Positions 15,986 through 26,100 of a DNA stretch of 64,000 bases are shown here, in pieces (the stretch's first letter is position 1; each line of letters begins with the position of its first letter). Source of the stretch: an uncultured Oscillospiraceae bacterium (GTDB lineage Bacteria > Bacillota > Clostridia > Oscillospirales > Oscillospiraceae); NCBI GenBank assembly GCA_934630985.1, contig CAKTXO010000002.1, positions 1-64,000 on the forward strand, in the 5' to 3' direction. A model generated the notes under the pieces. The model saw nothing but the letters and a program-made list of their open reading frames with translations. It was not told the origin of the DNA and made no database searches. Position numbers and translations under genes: made by a program.

Positions 15986-16735
15986 GGTGTGTTCTCCCTT
16001 CCGATGATCTGATTGTTTTTCAGCCTGATTTTTACGACACCGTTTCCGTCCACTGCGATGCTATGTATGGATTGCCGAACCAGTTCGGCATCCAACTGGT
16101 TCATAGGCTCCCGTTCTTGGAACAGGTGCCGAAGCCGCTGGGTTTCATATTCCTCCGAGCCAATGGCGGTGTACCGGGCTGACGCAGGTCAAAGCAGGCT
16201 TTCATTGCTTTCTCCTCGTCTACGGGCAGCTGTCGGAGCAGATCGTCTACGGTAGCTTCCAGGGCGGTCACAGCCGGAGCATTTCCGGATGGAGCCTCCG
16301 AGGGTTGAATCAGGGATGGAAATTGGATTAACCTATTGAGCAGAGCCAGAACCTCGGCTTCTATCTCAGGGGAAACTCTGCAATTACATTTCTGCCGCAG
16401 AAGCTTCTGTGCAGGGGATTGCTGGATGGGTGCTGCCCGCTTGACCCGCTTTTCGGTGACGGCTCCGAACAGGACAAAGGGAATCAGGAGTGGGTAGGGG
16501 GGAAGCCAGTGTATCTCCCGTCTGCCAGGATTCTGGCAATCATATTCTTGATCCATGGCTTGTCCCCATCGTAGGGGATGCCCCACTCTACCATGGCTTT
16601 GGCCAGCACAAGGAAAGACTTTCCTTGGTTATATTCCCAGAACAGGTAGCGCACCGCTTCTGCTTCCTCCGGGTGGATCACGATCTGCCCTGATTCCATC
16701 TTATAGCCAAATGGCTGTTTTCGATTGCTGCCCAT
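15982..16735 (-). pseudogene. Middle serine-recombinase-family gene, two frameshifts
   Basis: Three frames read in turn give one protein. The first is MGSNRKQPFGYKMESGQIVI to GRYTG (16735 to about 16500). The second runs YPLLIPFVLFGAVTEKR to PVDEEKAMKACFDL (to about 16180). The third runs EEYETQRLRHLFQ to NQIIGRENTP, stopping at 15982 inside the next start codon. This is the short recombinase-domain protein seen between two large recombinases in conjugative elements of this group. Two single-base shifts break it. Its ATG follows directly the stop of the third recombinase fragment. Confidence 0.75.
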
Positions 16736-17213
16736 TTACCGCACTGTCCTTTCGATTTCCTCCGGAAGCTCCAGACCGTTTATAAGCCGGAAGCGAATCC
16801 GTTCATTGCTCTCTACTATGATTTTATCAACCAACTCGCGGAACAGCTCCCCATCAAAGGCTTCCAGATATTCCGGCCCATACGTTAGAATTCCCAGAAG
16901 CTCCCGTGTTTTGGACAGGGCATCGTTCCCATCCTGCTCCAGGAGCGTTTCTTTCTGCCGCTTGGCCTTGCGGAGCTGCTGCGCCAGTTGGTTACTTTGG
17001 AATATAAAAATGTCAGGGTCAACGGCTCCCTGCTGATTCAGCACGGTGAGCATATGACTCTGACTGGTTAGATTGGATATTTGTTTATTGAGTTCGATTA
17101 TATCGGGATGCCACAGCATCTGACGGCTGCGAATGGTGAAGAGATTGTCCTGTAATTCCGTAAGGACGCTCTGGCCTTCGTGACGAATAACAGGATTGGA
17201 ATCAGCGATGTGA
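16736..17213 (-). pseudogene. C-terminal fragment of a third serine recombinase
   Basis: About 158 codons remain, from VIRHEGQSVLTELQDNLFTI to LFRELVDKIIVESNERIRFR and a last ELPEEIERTVR. This is the typical end of site-specific serine recombinases, with a coiled coil then a short basic strand. The resolvase and zinc-ribbon parts are missing; upstream a TGA interrupts the frame near 17215 and other sequence begins. The order (truncated large, short, large recombinase) is that of a known three-recombinase module in conjugative elements. Confidence 0.75.
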
Positions 17214-17245
17214 CGAAATCAGTTATCGGTAGGCAAAAGATTTCT

Positions 17246-17347
17246 CTAAAGTTGTTCATCTGCGCATAAGCTAGGAAGTATGCGGCAAGGATGGGCAGTG
17301 CAAGAGAGGCACAGAACAAGGCTCAGAATTCTTTTTAAAGTTTTCAT
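17246..17347 (-). pseudogene. Start of a lost secreted-protein gene (signal-peptide remnant)
   Basis: From the ATG at 17347, 33 codons read MKTLKRILSLVLCLSC, a signal-peptide-like start, before shifting frame; the hydrophobic continuation LALPILAAYFLAYAQ is in another frame. AAAGGAG lies 7 bases upstream. The leader of this remnant shares a hairpin with the leader of the full-length RHS gene, so it may be the head of a second RHS gene whose body was replaced by the recombinase fragment. Confidence 0.4.
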
Positions 17348-17532
17348 GACGACTCCTTTCGAGAAGTTTGCCTTATTGTCAACCATTTCCCATAGCCACT
17401 GACAAACTATGGCTAATCCATGATGTCCCAAAGGATCACTGCTTCCTATGGGACTGGGATGTGTACCGTATGTCTCGGCCCAGTGCATCAATGAAGCACC
17501 GGAGATGTACTAGCCCATGGGATTCACCTTCT

Positions 17533-17570
17533 CTCTATCTGGATGTGTTTTTTGCTTACACCAGATAGAG
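17533..17570 (-). promoter_or_regulatory. Conserved leader hairpin (copy 2)
   Basis: CTCTATCTGG pairs with CCAGATAGAG around an 18-base loop that contains, on the minus strand, TGTAAGCAAAA. The same hairpin, with the outer pair changed from T-A to C-G, lies in the RHS leader at 30570-30608. Sequence downstream on the minus strand is also shared (GAAGGTG then CCCATGG). It lies 186 bases before the ATG at 17347. Confidence 0.5.
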
Positions 17571-17766
17571 CGAAAAAAGACGCCAATTTGCAACACAATT
17601 CAAAAAATCAGATAAATGCACAATTTTCCTCTTTTATTCTGGATGCTTTGAACAGAAAGCATCCCTCCGTTGCACCGGTTTGAGTGTAGCGGAGGGAGTT
17701 TTTCATTCATCACTCTTTGTTTTTTCTTGGAGTAGTTCCAGCGTTTTTTCGTCCCAATTTATTGTT

Positions 17767-18029
17767 TCAGATGTCCAGCTTGATGGTTGCAATACGGGTG
17801 CTGCCCATATCGCCATTGGCATCGGTAATGAAGCAGCGATATTCCGCTCCATTGCTTGCTGCCGTCATCTCCACCCGCAGGGTGTTGGTGGTGGCATCGC
17901 TGCTGGTCAGGTACTCGAAGTTATTGGCTCCAGGAGTGCGGCACAGCCACTGATAGCTCAGGTTTGCGCCTTCCACTTCAACAATGAAGGTTGCGGTATC
18001 GCCGATTTGACCATAGTATTCGTCCAGCT
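17767..18029 (-). pseudogene. Orphan Ig-like module of an RHS protein
   Basis: This stretch encodes EGANLSYQWLCRTPGANNF through DATTNTLRVEM to GSTRIATIKLDI and then stops. It is nearly identical to the second Ig-like module of the full-length RHS gene (about 24260-24530) and of the GIY-YIG tip (about 21760-22010). It has no start and no RHS core, so it is a leftover of a recombined cassette. The gap 17571-17766 shows a GGAGGG-type hairpin but no gene. Confidence 0.7.
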
Positions 18030-18051
18030 ATTAATTGGCACATCTCAAATT

Positions 18052-18106
18052 GTCCCAGCATACACTATGATATAAATACATAAATTATAGCAGTGTATGC
18101 TGGGAC
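18052..18106. repeat. Perfect 15-bp inverted repeat
   Basis: GTCCCAGCATACACT (18052-18066) and its exact complement (18092-18106) enclose 25 AT-rich bases. It lies between the zinc-ribbon gene and the Ig-like remnant. With no T-run it is a poor terminator; it could be a processing hairpin or a recombination end. Confidence 0.5.
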
Positions 18107-18119
18107 GGATTTCTAAAGT

Positions 18120-18608
18120 TTACGCCATTTCAAAGTCTATGAAATTTCTATACCTAGTACCGCACTTGTTACATCTAAGTGTAATCCATATCCAGGTAAA
18201 AGCATTTTCCACTTCTACTACTCCAAGATTTCTTAGCTCTTGAATATCAGGATATTCATATCTAAGACCAACTGAGAAACTATTTTCCGCACACTTCTTA
18301 CATCTAATAGGTTTTGCTGCGCTATTGGTATGTTGTAGTTTTTTTTCACAGCATACATAACCGTCATAGCTGCTGTCAAAAACAGGAATTACTTTGCCGC
18401 ATTTTTTACAACGAGCTTCCAACGCTATTTTACATTCTTTTGGAAACAGGTACATTTTTGAGAAAATGCTGCTCTTAATTTCACCAACAGCATATATCTC
18501 AAAATCATGGGAACTACAACACGTAAGAACTCCTTCTATTTGTGTATTGTCGGAATCTATGTTTTCATGCGTTGTATTAAAATATGGAAGAATTCTCTTT
18601 GGAATCAA
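18120..18608 (-). CDS. Cysteine-rich zinc-ribbon protein, candidate immunity protein of the RHS tip
   Basis: The 162-residue protein contains CKKCGK, VCCEKK, CKKCAE and CNKCGT pairs, enough for two zinc ribbons. It begins with a TTG at 18608, preceded at 6 bases by GAGGAGGG. I do not recognise the family. It starts 14 bases after the stop of the RHS tip with the nuclease-like end, and in RHS systems the gene directly after the toxin normally encodes its immunity protein; that role is inferred from position. Confidence 0.6.
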   Translation of the reverse strand: MIPKRILPYFNTTHENIDSDNTQIEGVLTCCSSHDFEIYAVGEIKSSIFSKMYLFPKECKIALEARCKKCGKVIPVFDSSYDGYVCCEKKLQHTNSAAKPIRCKKCAENSFSVGLRYEYPDIQELRNLGVVEVENAFTWIWITLRCNKCGTRYRNFIDFEMA

Positions 18609-18622
18609 GATTTTCCCTCCTC

Positions 18623-19723
18623 TTACTTAAATAGATTTCTGACCCACGAAATAACTTTACCAATAGCGCCAGGGTTTTGTGACACCATTTTAGCCGTCTT
18701 GTTCTGAATGTAGGTTGTACTTTGCCTTGGACTCACAACCTCAACTATCTTATTAAGTCCTTTCTTCGAAATGCCGATGACATCTGGTCGACAAGCCCCG
18801 TTTAGCCCCATTGTCTTTAATGCCTTATTCATACCAATCTGTGTATACTTTCCGCTTGCTGCCATTTTTCCAGCTTCTAGATTGGATGCAAATTTATGTA
18901 AAACTGAACCATGTGCCTTGCCTACAATTGTTGTACCAGAGGCTACGTTTATCCCGGCTGATGCAGCTCCAGTTCCTGCCCCAATTAGTGTTCCAGACAT
19001 AAATCCAGAGCTAGCACCGTCCATTACACCTTGCCATCCATTAGAGATGCCACCGGAAATTGCCCCTATTACAGCGCCAGATGCTCCACCAGCGACGGCG
19101 CCAGATAAGGCCGCTCCAAATATTACCGCCGCAGTGCCACCTGTAAACGCAGTGGCAGCAGCCAGTCCAACAATTACAACGACTCCCACTGCAACTTTTA
19201 GGGAGTTAGGCATAGACCAATTGCCATCAATTTCGAAGCGATTAACAGGGTTATTCATGCAGTACGCATAGAGATTATAGCTTAACAGGGTACCGTCCGC
19301 TCCGAGATATTCTGTATCATCCGCATTAATAAAACGACCAATTGCAGGATCGTAATAACGGCTGGATACATAATAGAATCCCGTCTCCTGATCGTAGATA
19401 TACCCACGATAGCGCAGGGGGTTCAGTTCTGCCAATGTACCAGACATGGCAATGATGTTACCCCAGGCGTCGTAGGCATATTGCGCTCCACCGCCGCCAT
19501 CAGCACGTTCCAGGCTAATCACGTCACCCTGGAGGTTGGTGGTGTAGTAGTAGACAGTGCCATTGTAGGTCATGGTCAAAGGCACACCGTTTACGTCATA
19601 GTTGAAGTCCAGCGTATCATTGCCTACGGTCATCCGCATCAGCTTATCGCCAGCGTAGATGTAGTTGTAGGTTTTTTCTTCGCTGACCCGCTTGGTACGG
19701 ATGCCGCTGGTGTTGTACTCCAT
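18623..19723 (-). CDS. Orphan RHS tip with a PD-(D/E)XK-like nuclease end
   Basis: The 366 residues begin inside an RHS protein (MEYNTSGIRTKR, at the same point as in the full-length gene). They pass through the RHS core motif RYRGYIYDQETGFYYVSSRY, then YDPAIGRFINADD, and end in a unique 200-residue tip. The tip has a Gly/Ala-rich membrane-like part, then CRPDVIGIS followed by LNKIVEVVSPRQS, which fits the PD...ExK layout of restriction-like nucleases, though the lysine is not clear. There is no signal or start region. The DNA upstream still holds a degenerate Ig-module tail with a stop, so this is a displaced cassette that could act only after recombination into a full-length gene. Confidence 0.7.
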   Translation of the reverse strand: MEYNTSGIRTKRVSEEKTYNYIYAGDKLMRMTVGNDTLDFNYDVNGVPLTMTYNGTVYYYTTNLQGDVISLERADGGGGAQYAYDAWGNIIAMSGTLAELNPLRYRGYIYDQETGFYYVSSRYYDPAIGRFINADDTEYLGADGTLLSYNLYAYCMNNPVNRFEIDGNWSMPNSLKVAVGVVVIVGLAAATAFTGGTAAVIFGAALSGAVAGGASGAVIGAISGGISNGWQGVMDGASSGFMSGTLIGAGTGAASAGINVASGTTIVGKAHGSVLHKFASNLEAGKMAASGKYTQIGMNKALKTMGLNGACRPDVIGISKKGLNKIVEVVSPRQSTTYIQNKTAKMVSQNPGAIGKVISWVRNLFK

Positions 19724-19787
19724 TTGCTAGGCCGGAATGTCCAACTTGGTGGTGGACCCGATACCCTGTACAACCGCTAACGGGCAT

Positions 19788-20669
19788 TTACCTTTGTACT
19801 ACTAGCAATTCTTGATGGCTGTTCCATGCAGTATACATGTCGATCACATAATGTTCCAGCTTGTGATTATATTTACTGGATTCCCAGCCAACCGGTCCAT
19901 AGCCTGTCCAGTATTCATGCCCTCGAAAAGGAATCAAATCATCCCCTGGTAGGTTCCCCAAGAAAATTAGGTTATCCTTAGGAATACTTTTTTCTGACTC
20001 ACAAATTAACTTGATGTTCTTTTCTAACGGTGAAGCCTGGTTACGCAGGAATACATTCGGCTTTTCGAATGAAGGAAGGACAGGGATCTCTTTCAATTCA
20101 TTCAGAGTCGGAACCGTCTCGCCAATCCAGCAGTACACCTGAATCACAGGAATGATATGCTTTGGATACCATGTGTCTTCAGATACTTTGCGAAATACTA
20201 TATATTTCCCTTCATATCCCAAGGCTTTGCTGTAATCGCTGGTCAGCTGATAGGCAAAGGTATCTCCCAAGGCCCACTTACATTGATAGCAGCGGTGTTT
20301 GTAAATTTTCTTTTCTGGCGGTTGAGGGGAAGATAATTTTTCCTCTAGTTTTCGAAGGGTTTTCTCCCATGCGATCCTTTGCTGCTCCCCGGATTCGCGC
20401 CATCTTTCCCGTTCATCCGTCGACTGCAAGCTGTGGAGAGCCGCTTCTTTAACTTCCGGCAAAAGTCTTCCATAATCCCACTGTGTATCCGCCAACGCAA
20501 ACCAAACCAGCGGTGCCTCTTCCGGGTCAGTTAAAGATTCCTGATATTGGGTTAAGAGTTCCTGAGTTGCATCTTGGTTGCTTTTCCCATCCCTCAGTTT
20601 TTCAAGATAATCTCCTCGCAGATCACAAGCCGCATCATTTGCATATAATGACGTTCCCCATACTCCCAT
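19788..20669 (-). CDS. DUF4259-like protein, candidate immunity protein of the GIY-YIG tip
   Basis: This 293-residue protein starts MGVWGTSLYANDAACDLRGD, the sequence style of the DUF4259-type families found beside polymorphic toxins. The middle is charged (residues 80-125). A CYQCKW pair lies near residue 131. The end is rich in Trp and Tyr. It starts 7 bases after the stop of the tip gene on the same strand, the usual place of an immunity gene. The immunity role is inference from position. Confidence 0.6.
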   Translation of the reverse strand: MGVWGTSLYANDAACDLRGDYLEKLRDGKSNQDATQELLTQYQESLTDPEEAPLVWFALADTQWDYGRLLPEVKEAALHSLQSTDERERWRESGEQQRIAWEKTLRKLEEKLSSPQPPEKKIYKHRCYQCKWALGDTFAYQLTSDYSKALGYEGKYIVFRKVSEDTWYPKHIIPVIQVYCWIGETVPTLNELKEIPVLPSFEKPNVFLRNQASPLEKNIKLICESEKSIPKDNLIFLGNLPGDDLIPFRGHEYWTGYGPVGWESSKYNHKLEHYVIDMYTAWNSHQELLVVQR

Positions 20670-20676
20670 GGCACCA

Positions 20677-22551
20677 CTACCTTTCCATCAGATTTAACAG
20701 TTCGTCTTCTACAAAATTGGCAAATAGTTTTAGCACGTTATCTGTACTGTTTTTGAAGCTATCAAGTTTTTGTATGGATATTTCTCTGCGAGCATTCAGC
20801 AGGTTCTCTAGTGTATATGTAGAAATTAGCAACTGCTCAACATAGCGTGCTTCACTTACAGTAAGATTTGTAAATTTCACTTCCATAGGCTTCAAATGTG
20901 CTTTTGAAGGATTTTTCGCATGTTCTGCTTGCCGTCGTGCAGGGTTATTCGTTCTTCCGACATACTCAACTTTATTTTCCTGATCTCGCATAATATAGAC
21001 GCTTTGATTCCTATATGACTCTGGTTTTTTTGTCTCTTCAACTACTTTTGCTACTGCTGCAGCTACCGTTGCAGCACACGAAGTAGCCAGTGCAATTCCC
21101 GCAACGCCTAGTGCACTTCCTGCAGAAATAGCACCTACTCCGGCTACGGCCAACGCAGGAACTGCAACCACAAGAGCGACCGCAGCGACTGCAGCAGAAG
21201 TTATGGCAACCGCACCGAGAACTTGACTAAGAGATGGCCAGCTACCAGTGCTATCTTTTAGATTCACTGGATTGTTAAATGAATATGCAAATAAATTATA
21301 TCCGATTGGCTCTCCACCAATTCCGGAAATTTCATCATCAACACTGATAAATCGACCCACAGCCGGGTCATAATACCTGCTATTGAGGTAATAGAATCCC
21401 GTCTCCTGGTCGTAGACATATCCGCGATAGCGCAGGGGGTTCAGTTCTGCCAATGTACCAGACATGGCAATGATGTTACCCCAGGCGTCGTAGGCATATT
21501 GCGCTCCGCTGCCGCCATCGGCACGTTCCAGCTTCATTACATCGCCCTGAAGATTGGTGATGTAGTAGTAGACCGTACCATTGTAGGTCATGGTCAGAGG
21601 CACACCGTTCGTGTCATAGCTGAAGTCCAGCGTGTCATTGCCTACAGTCATCCGCATCAGCTTATCGCCTGCATAGATGTAGTTGTAGGTCTTTTCCTCG
21701 CTGCTCCGCTTGGTACGGATGCCGCTGGTGTTGTACTCCATCTCCCAGTCCAGAATGTCCAGCTTGATGGTTGCAATACGGGTGCTGCCCATATCGCCAT
21801 TGGCATCGGTGATGAAGCAGCGGTACTCTGCTCCATTGCTTGCAGCTGTCATTTCCACCCGCAGGGTATTGGTGGTGGCATCGCTGCTGGTCAGGTACTC
21901 AAAGTTGTTGGCACCGGGAGCCCGGCACAGCCACTGGTAGCTCAGGTTTGCACCCTCGGCCTCAACAATGAAGGTCGCGATGTCGCCCGGTCTTCCGTAG
22001 TAATCATCCGGCTCGTTGATGACCGTATACTCAGGATCAAACTCGCTGATCGCAGACGTTCCGCTGGCAACTGTCAGCTTGCCTGCCTGGGATGTGGCAA
22101 TGTGCCCCATAAAGTCCTTGGCAATGCAGCGGTATAGATACCCATTGAGGCTTGCCTGAATAGGAACACTTAACGTGGTGGAAGTCCCGCCGCTGATATT
22201 GTCCCAGGTTTCTCCATCGTTGATACTGCGCTGCCACTGATAGGTGATCCGATCTCCCTCGGCAGCTACCGTGAAGGTTGCGGTGCCGCCCACAGAGCCA
22301 AAGTAGTTCTCGGGCTGAGTGGTGATGATCACCGGGGGCTGCTTGGACAGGGAAGTGAGCTGCCGCCCATTCTCCCAACCGAATGTCCAGCGATTGCCGT
22401 TATAGTAACTGGTGGGGTTGTCAATGGAATCATAGGTAATGGATTCCCCGTCATAGGCGGTCAGAAGGTCCTTCCACTCCGAATCCCCGTAGGTATAGGT
22501 GTGGGTGGTTTCTCCATCGGAAGCGGTCAGAATATTGCCTACCGTGTCATA
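20677..22551 (-). pseudogene. Orphan RHS tip with a GIY-YIG nuclease end
   Basis: The frame is open from just after a TAA at about 22553 to 20677, but no start codon precedes 22332 (GTG), so it is a cassette and not a full gene. It holds two YD repeats, two Ig-like modules (about 22320-22050 and 22010-21760), the RHS core (GYVYDQETGFYYLNSRYYDP) and a unique end. The end has a Val/Ala-rich part, then VYIMRDQENKVEYVGRTNNP and ARRQAEHAKN, the GIY-YIG motif with its following arginine. Upstream, at 22551-22600, codons matching another site of the full-length gene (ANTANL) end at the stop, so a deletion joined two distant parts. Confidence 0.75.
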
Positions 22552-22631
22552 GACTTAGGTTGCCGTTGGGACAAGTATACAACAGATTTGCAGTGTTGGC
22601 AACACCCGATAATACTACTGATTTGGGAAAT

Positions 22632-22657
22632 GCCCTGGAATCCGAAGATTCCAGGGC
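22632..22657 (-). terminator. Hairpin after the RHS operon
   Basis: An 11-bp stem (GCCCTGGAATC with its complement) closes on a CGAA/TTCG tetraloop. It lies 43 bases after the stop of the membrane gene at 22700. The T-run is poor (CATTTCCC), so it may be a weak terminator or a 3' stabilising hairpin. Confidence 0.5.
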
Positions 22658-22699
22658 TCATGTGGCGAAAACCCAATTTACATAGTGTGGCTCGTTCGC

Positions 22700-23149
22700 C
22701 TAAGCTTTTCCGCTTCCATACCGTGAACGATGGTATCTGCTGTTCATTTTAAACTCAACAACTGCAAGAAGCACAAAAGACAAGAAGGAAATTGCAAAAT
22801 AGGCAATGCAAATCCTATCTATAAAATGCTCCTGACCAAATCCTAAAGCATAACACATAATAAAAATCAATTCTACAGCAAGCGCTATGTGTATTACTAG
22901 ATTTATAGCCCGATATACCTTGACCATTGACGAATAGTGAATCATCTTCTTTTCAAATTTTGAGTACCTATCTTTAACGATTTTGGGTGCTGTCCAGAAG
23001 AACCAGCGGTCGACTATAGACGCATTCGCTGCATAGCCCTTCCGCTCGTTCTTTGTCTGACATAAGCGTATTCCCGTGCTCATGTATCCTCGCAAAACCA
23101 ACATAGTTCCGATTGAAAAAATCGCCAAGATTGTCAGGTTATTTCCCAT
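22700..23149 (-). CDS. Membrane protein, candidate immunity protein of the full-length RHS toxin
   Basis: About 149 residues with three or four membrane helices: near the start (LTILAIFSIGTMLVLRGY), then in the second half (AINLVIHIALAVELIFIMCY and IAYFAISFLSFVLLAVVEF). The ATG at 23149 is preferred; the frame opens at GTG 23161. It begins 21 bases after the RHS stop codon. A membrane immunity protein fits a toxin acting at the membrane, and the RHS tip is itself hydrophobic; this is inference. I do not recognise the family. Confidence 0.6.
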   Translation of the reverse strand: MGNNLTILAIFSIGTMLVLRGYMSTGIRLCQTKNERKGYAANASIVDRWFFWTAPKIVKDRYSKFEKKMIHYSSMVKVYRAINLVIHIALAVELIFIMCYALGFGQEHFIDRICIAYFAISFLSFVLLAVVEFKMNSRYHRSRYGSGKA

Positions 23150-23170
23150 GTCAATACACACTTCCTATCA

Positions 23171-26100
23171 TTACGCCCGGATTGCTCCCCATAAATTATA
23201 AGCCGCATTCGGGATATTACTGGTAATAATGGGTACGATGGCATTTCTCCCGCTTCGTATTGCTTGGGTGGCAATCTGACTGTAGTAGTATCTTCCAGCC
23301 TTAAAAACTTCTTTAGCAGTACCTCGCAATCCAGATCTTGATATATGAGAGATGGCATTACCCGTCCTCTTGAGTGCCTGGCCCGCACTTTTGGTAAGAT
23401 GTCTTGTTCCGGTTCCATTACCTCCAATACGGCCACCCACAAGGCCAATTCCAGTTCCAATAGCAATATTTTTTGCATATTCTGAAAAAGATGCAGTACC
23501 ATTCGATTTTAAGTAGGTATCTATTCCAGAGGATGCTGCGCCGATAATTCCATTTACAACCATCTGCCCATTAACTTTTATTCCAGTCGCAGCAAAACCA
23601 CCAGAAATTGCTCCAGCAGCCGCCGCAACTCCCACTCGTGCCCAATCTACATTTGCTATACCTTTATTCTCCAATACCTGTGAAGCAACAGATATTAATC
23701 CACTGACCACAGCGCCAACTCCCGCACCAATAACAATATTCCAAAATTCGCCGCCATCATCTTGCCGACTGACAGGATTATTTCCACAATATGCGAACAT
23801 ATTGTTTCCATTCAAGCCCTGGCCAGTCGTGGGGTAATTATCGGCACTGATAAATCTCCCCACCGCCGGGTCATAATACCGGCTATTGAGGTAATAGAAT
23901 CCCGTCTCCTGATCGTAGACATATCCACGATACCGCAGGGGGTTCAGTTCTGCCAGGGTGCCGGACATGGCAATGATGTTACCCCAGGCGTCGTAGGCAT
24001 ATTGCGCTCCACCGCCGCCATCGGCACGTTCCAGCTTCATTACATCGCCCTGAAGATTGGTGATGTAGTAGTAGACCGTACCATTGTAGGTCATGGTCAG
24101 AGGCACACCGTTTGTATCATAGCTGAAGTCCAGCTTGTCATTGCCTACAGTCATCTGCATCAGCTTATCGCCAGCGTAGATGTAGCTGTAGGTTTTGTCT
24201 TCACTAACCCGCTTGGTACGGATGCCGCTGGTGTTGTACTCCATCACCCAGTCCAGGATATCCAGCTTGATGGTAGCAACACGTGTGCTACCCATGTCGC
24301 CATTGGCATCGGTAATGAAGCAGCGGTATTCCGCCCCATTGCTTTCCGCCGTCATCTCCACCCGCAGGGTGTTGGTGGTGGCATCGCTGCTGGTCAGGTA
24401 CTCGAAGTTATTGGCCCCAGGAGCACGGCACAGCCAGTTGTAGCTGAGGTTTTCTCCCTCTGCCTCGACAATGAAGGTTGCGGTATCGCCTGGTCTACCG
24501 TAGTAATCGTCCGGTTCATTGATGACGGTAAATTCCGGCTCAAACTCGCTGATTGTAGATAGCCCACTGCTGACTGTCAGCTTGCCTGCCTGGGAAGTGG
24601 CAATATGGCCCATGTAGTCCTTGGCAATGCAACGGTACAGATATCCATTGAGACCTGCTTGAATGGGAACACTTAAAGTGGTGGACGTCCCGCCGCTAAT
24701 ATTGTCCCAGGTTTCTCCATCATTGATGCTACGCTGCCACTGATAAGTCACCCGGTCGCCGTTGGCTGCCACAGTAAAGGTGGCGGTGCCGCCTACGGTG
24801 CCGTAGTAGTTTTCCGGCTGGGTGGTGATCACTACCGGCGGCTGCTTGGACAGGGAAGTAAGCTGTCGCCCGTTCTCCCAGCCAAATGTCCAGCGATTGC
24901 CGTTATAGTAGCTGGTGGGGTTGCCGATGGCATCGTAGGTGATGGATTCCCCGTCATAAGCGGTCAGAAGATCCTTCCAATTGGAATCCCCATAGGTATA
25001 GGTATGGGTGGTTTCGCCATCAGAAGCAGTCAGAATATTGCCTACGCTGTCATAGGTATAGGTTCCGCTGTAGGCGAAGGGTGCATCACCCATACCAGAG
25101 ACATTCCCGTGTTCGGTAAGCAGCTGCCCTTGGTTGTCATAGGTATAGGTCGTAACATTACCAATGTTGTCTGTGACTGTCAGAATATTTCCCGCATCAT
25201 CATAGGTATAGGAGTATTTAGCAGATGTAAAGGGCGTTCCGGACGGTGCTTTGGTATACTCCACGGACTGAACCTGGGTGGTTGTCTGACTGCCGGAGAT
25301 ATCCCGGTATGCATAGTTCCGGGTAAAGACGCCGCTGCTCATGGAGGTCAGCCGCCGCAGACCGTCATAACCCATGGTGAACTTGGTCAGTGCCGAACCA
25401 TTTCTGGAGATTTCAAAGGTATTCAGACTGCCGTCAGAGGAATTGTAGGTGAGATCCTGTGCGTAACTATCGCCGCCTACCTGCCAGCTCTGCTTGGTCA
25501 TCTGATTGCTGGAATTATATGCCTGGTTGGTACGGATTACGATATTGCTCCCATCCAACTGCTGGCTGTCAATCAGGCGGCCAATGGAGTCGTAGGTATA
25601 CACATAGGTGACATCTGTCCCGTTGCCGGTCTCCCTTAAGCTGTGGAGCTGTCCTTCTCCGTTGTAGGCATAGGTCAGCTTCCGTCCGTCAGCGTAGGTT
25701 GCCGTTTTTACCCGGCCCAGAATATCATAAGCATAGGTGACCGACGCCCCGTTGCCGTAGGTCTGTTTCGTCATCTGCCCATTGCCGCTGGCGTAGGTAT
25801 TGGTGGACAGATTCCTGTTTCCTACCTTAGCAGAGAGCATATTGCCAAAGCTGTCATAGGTAAAGCCATAGGTTTGACTGGCTCCGCTGCCGTTGGTTCT
25901 CTGGATGGAACTCAGATTACCGCTGGAATAAGTATACATCAAATTCGCAGTATTGGCAATACCAGTTTGCGTGACCCGGCCGGAAGAATCATAGGTCGTG
26001 TTGGTGACAGTTCCCTTGGGGTCGGTGACGGAAGTGGGTAGCCCCCGCATCTGGGAATCCGCATTACCGTAACCATAGGAGACTGTTGCCCCGGAAGCGT

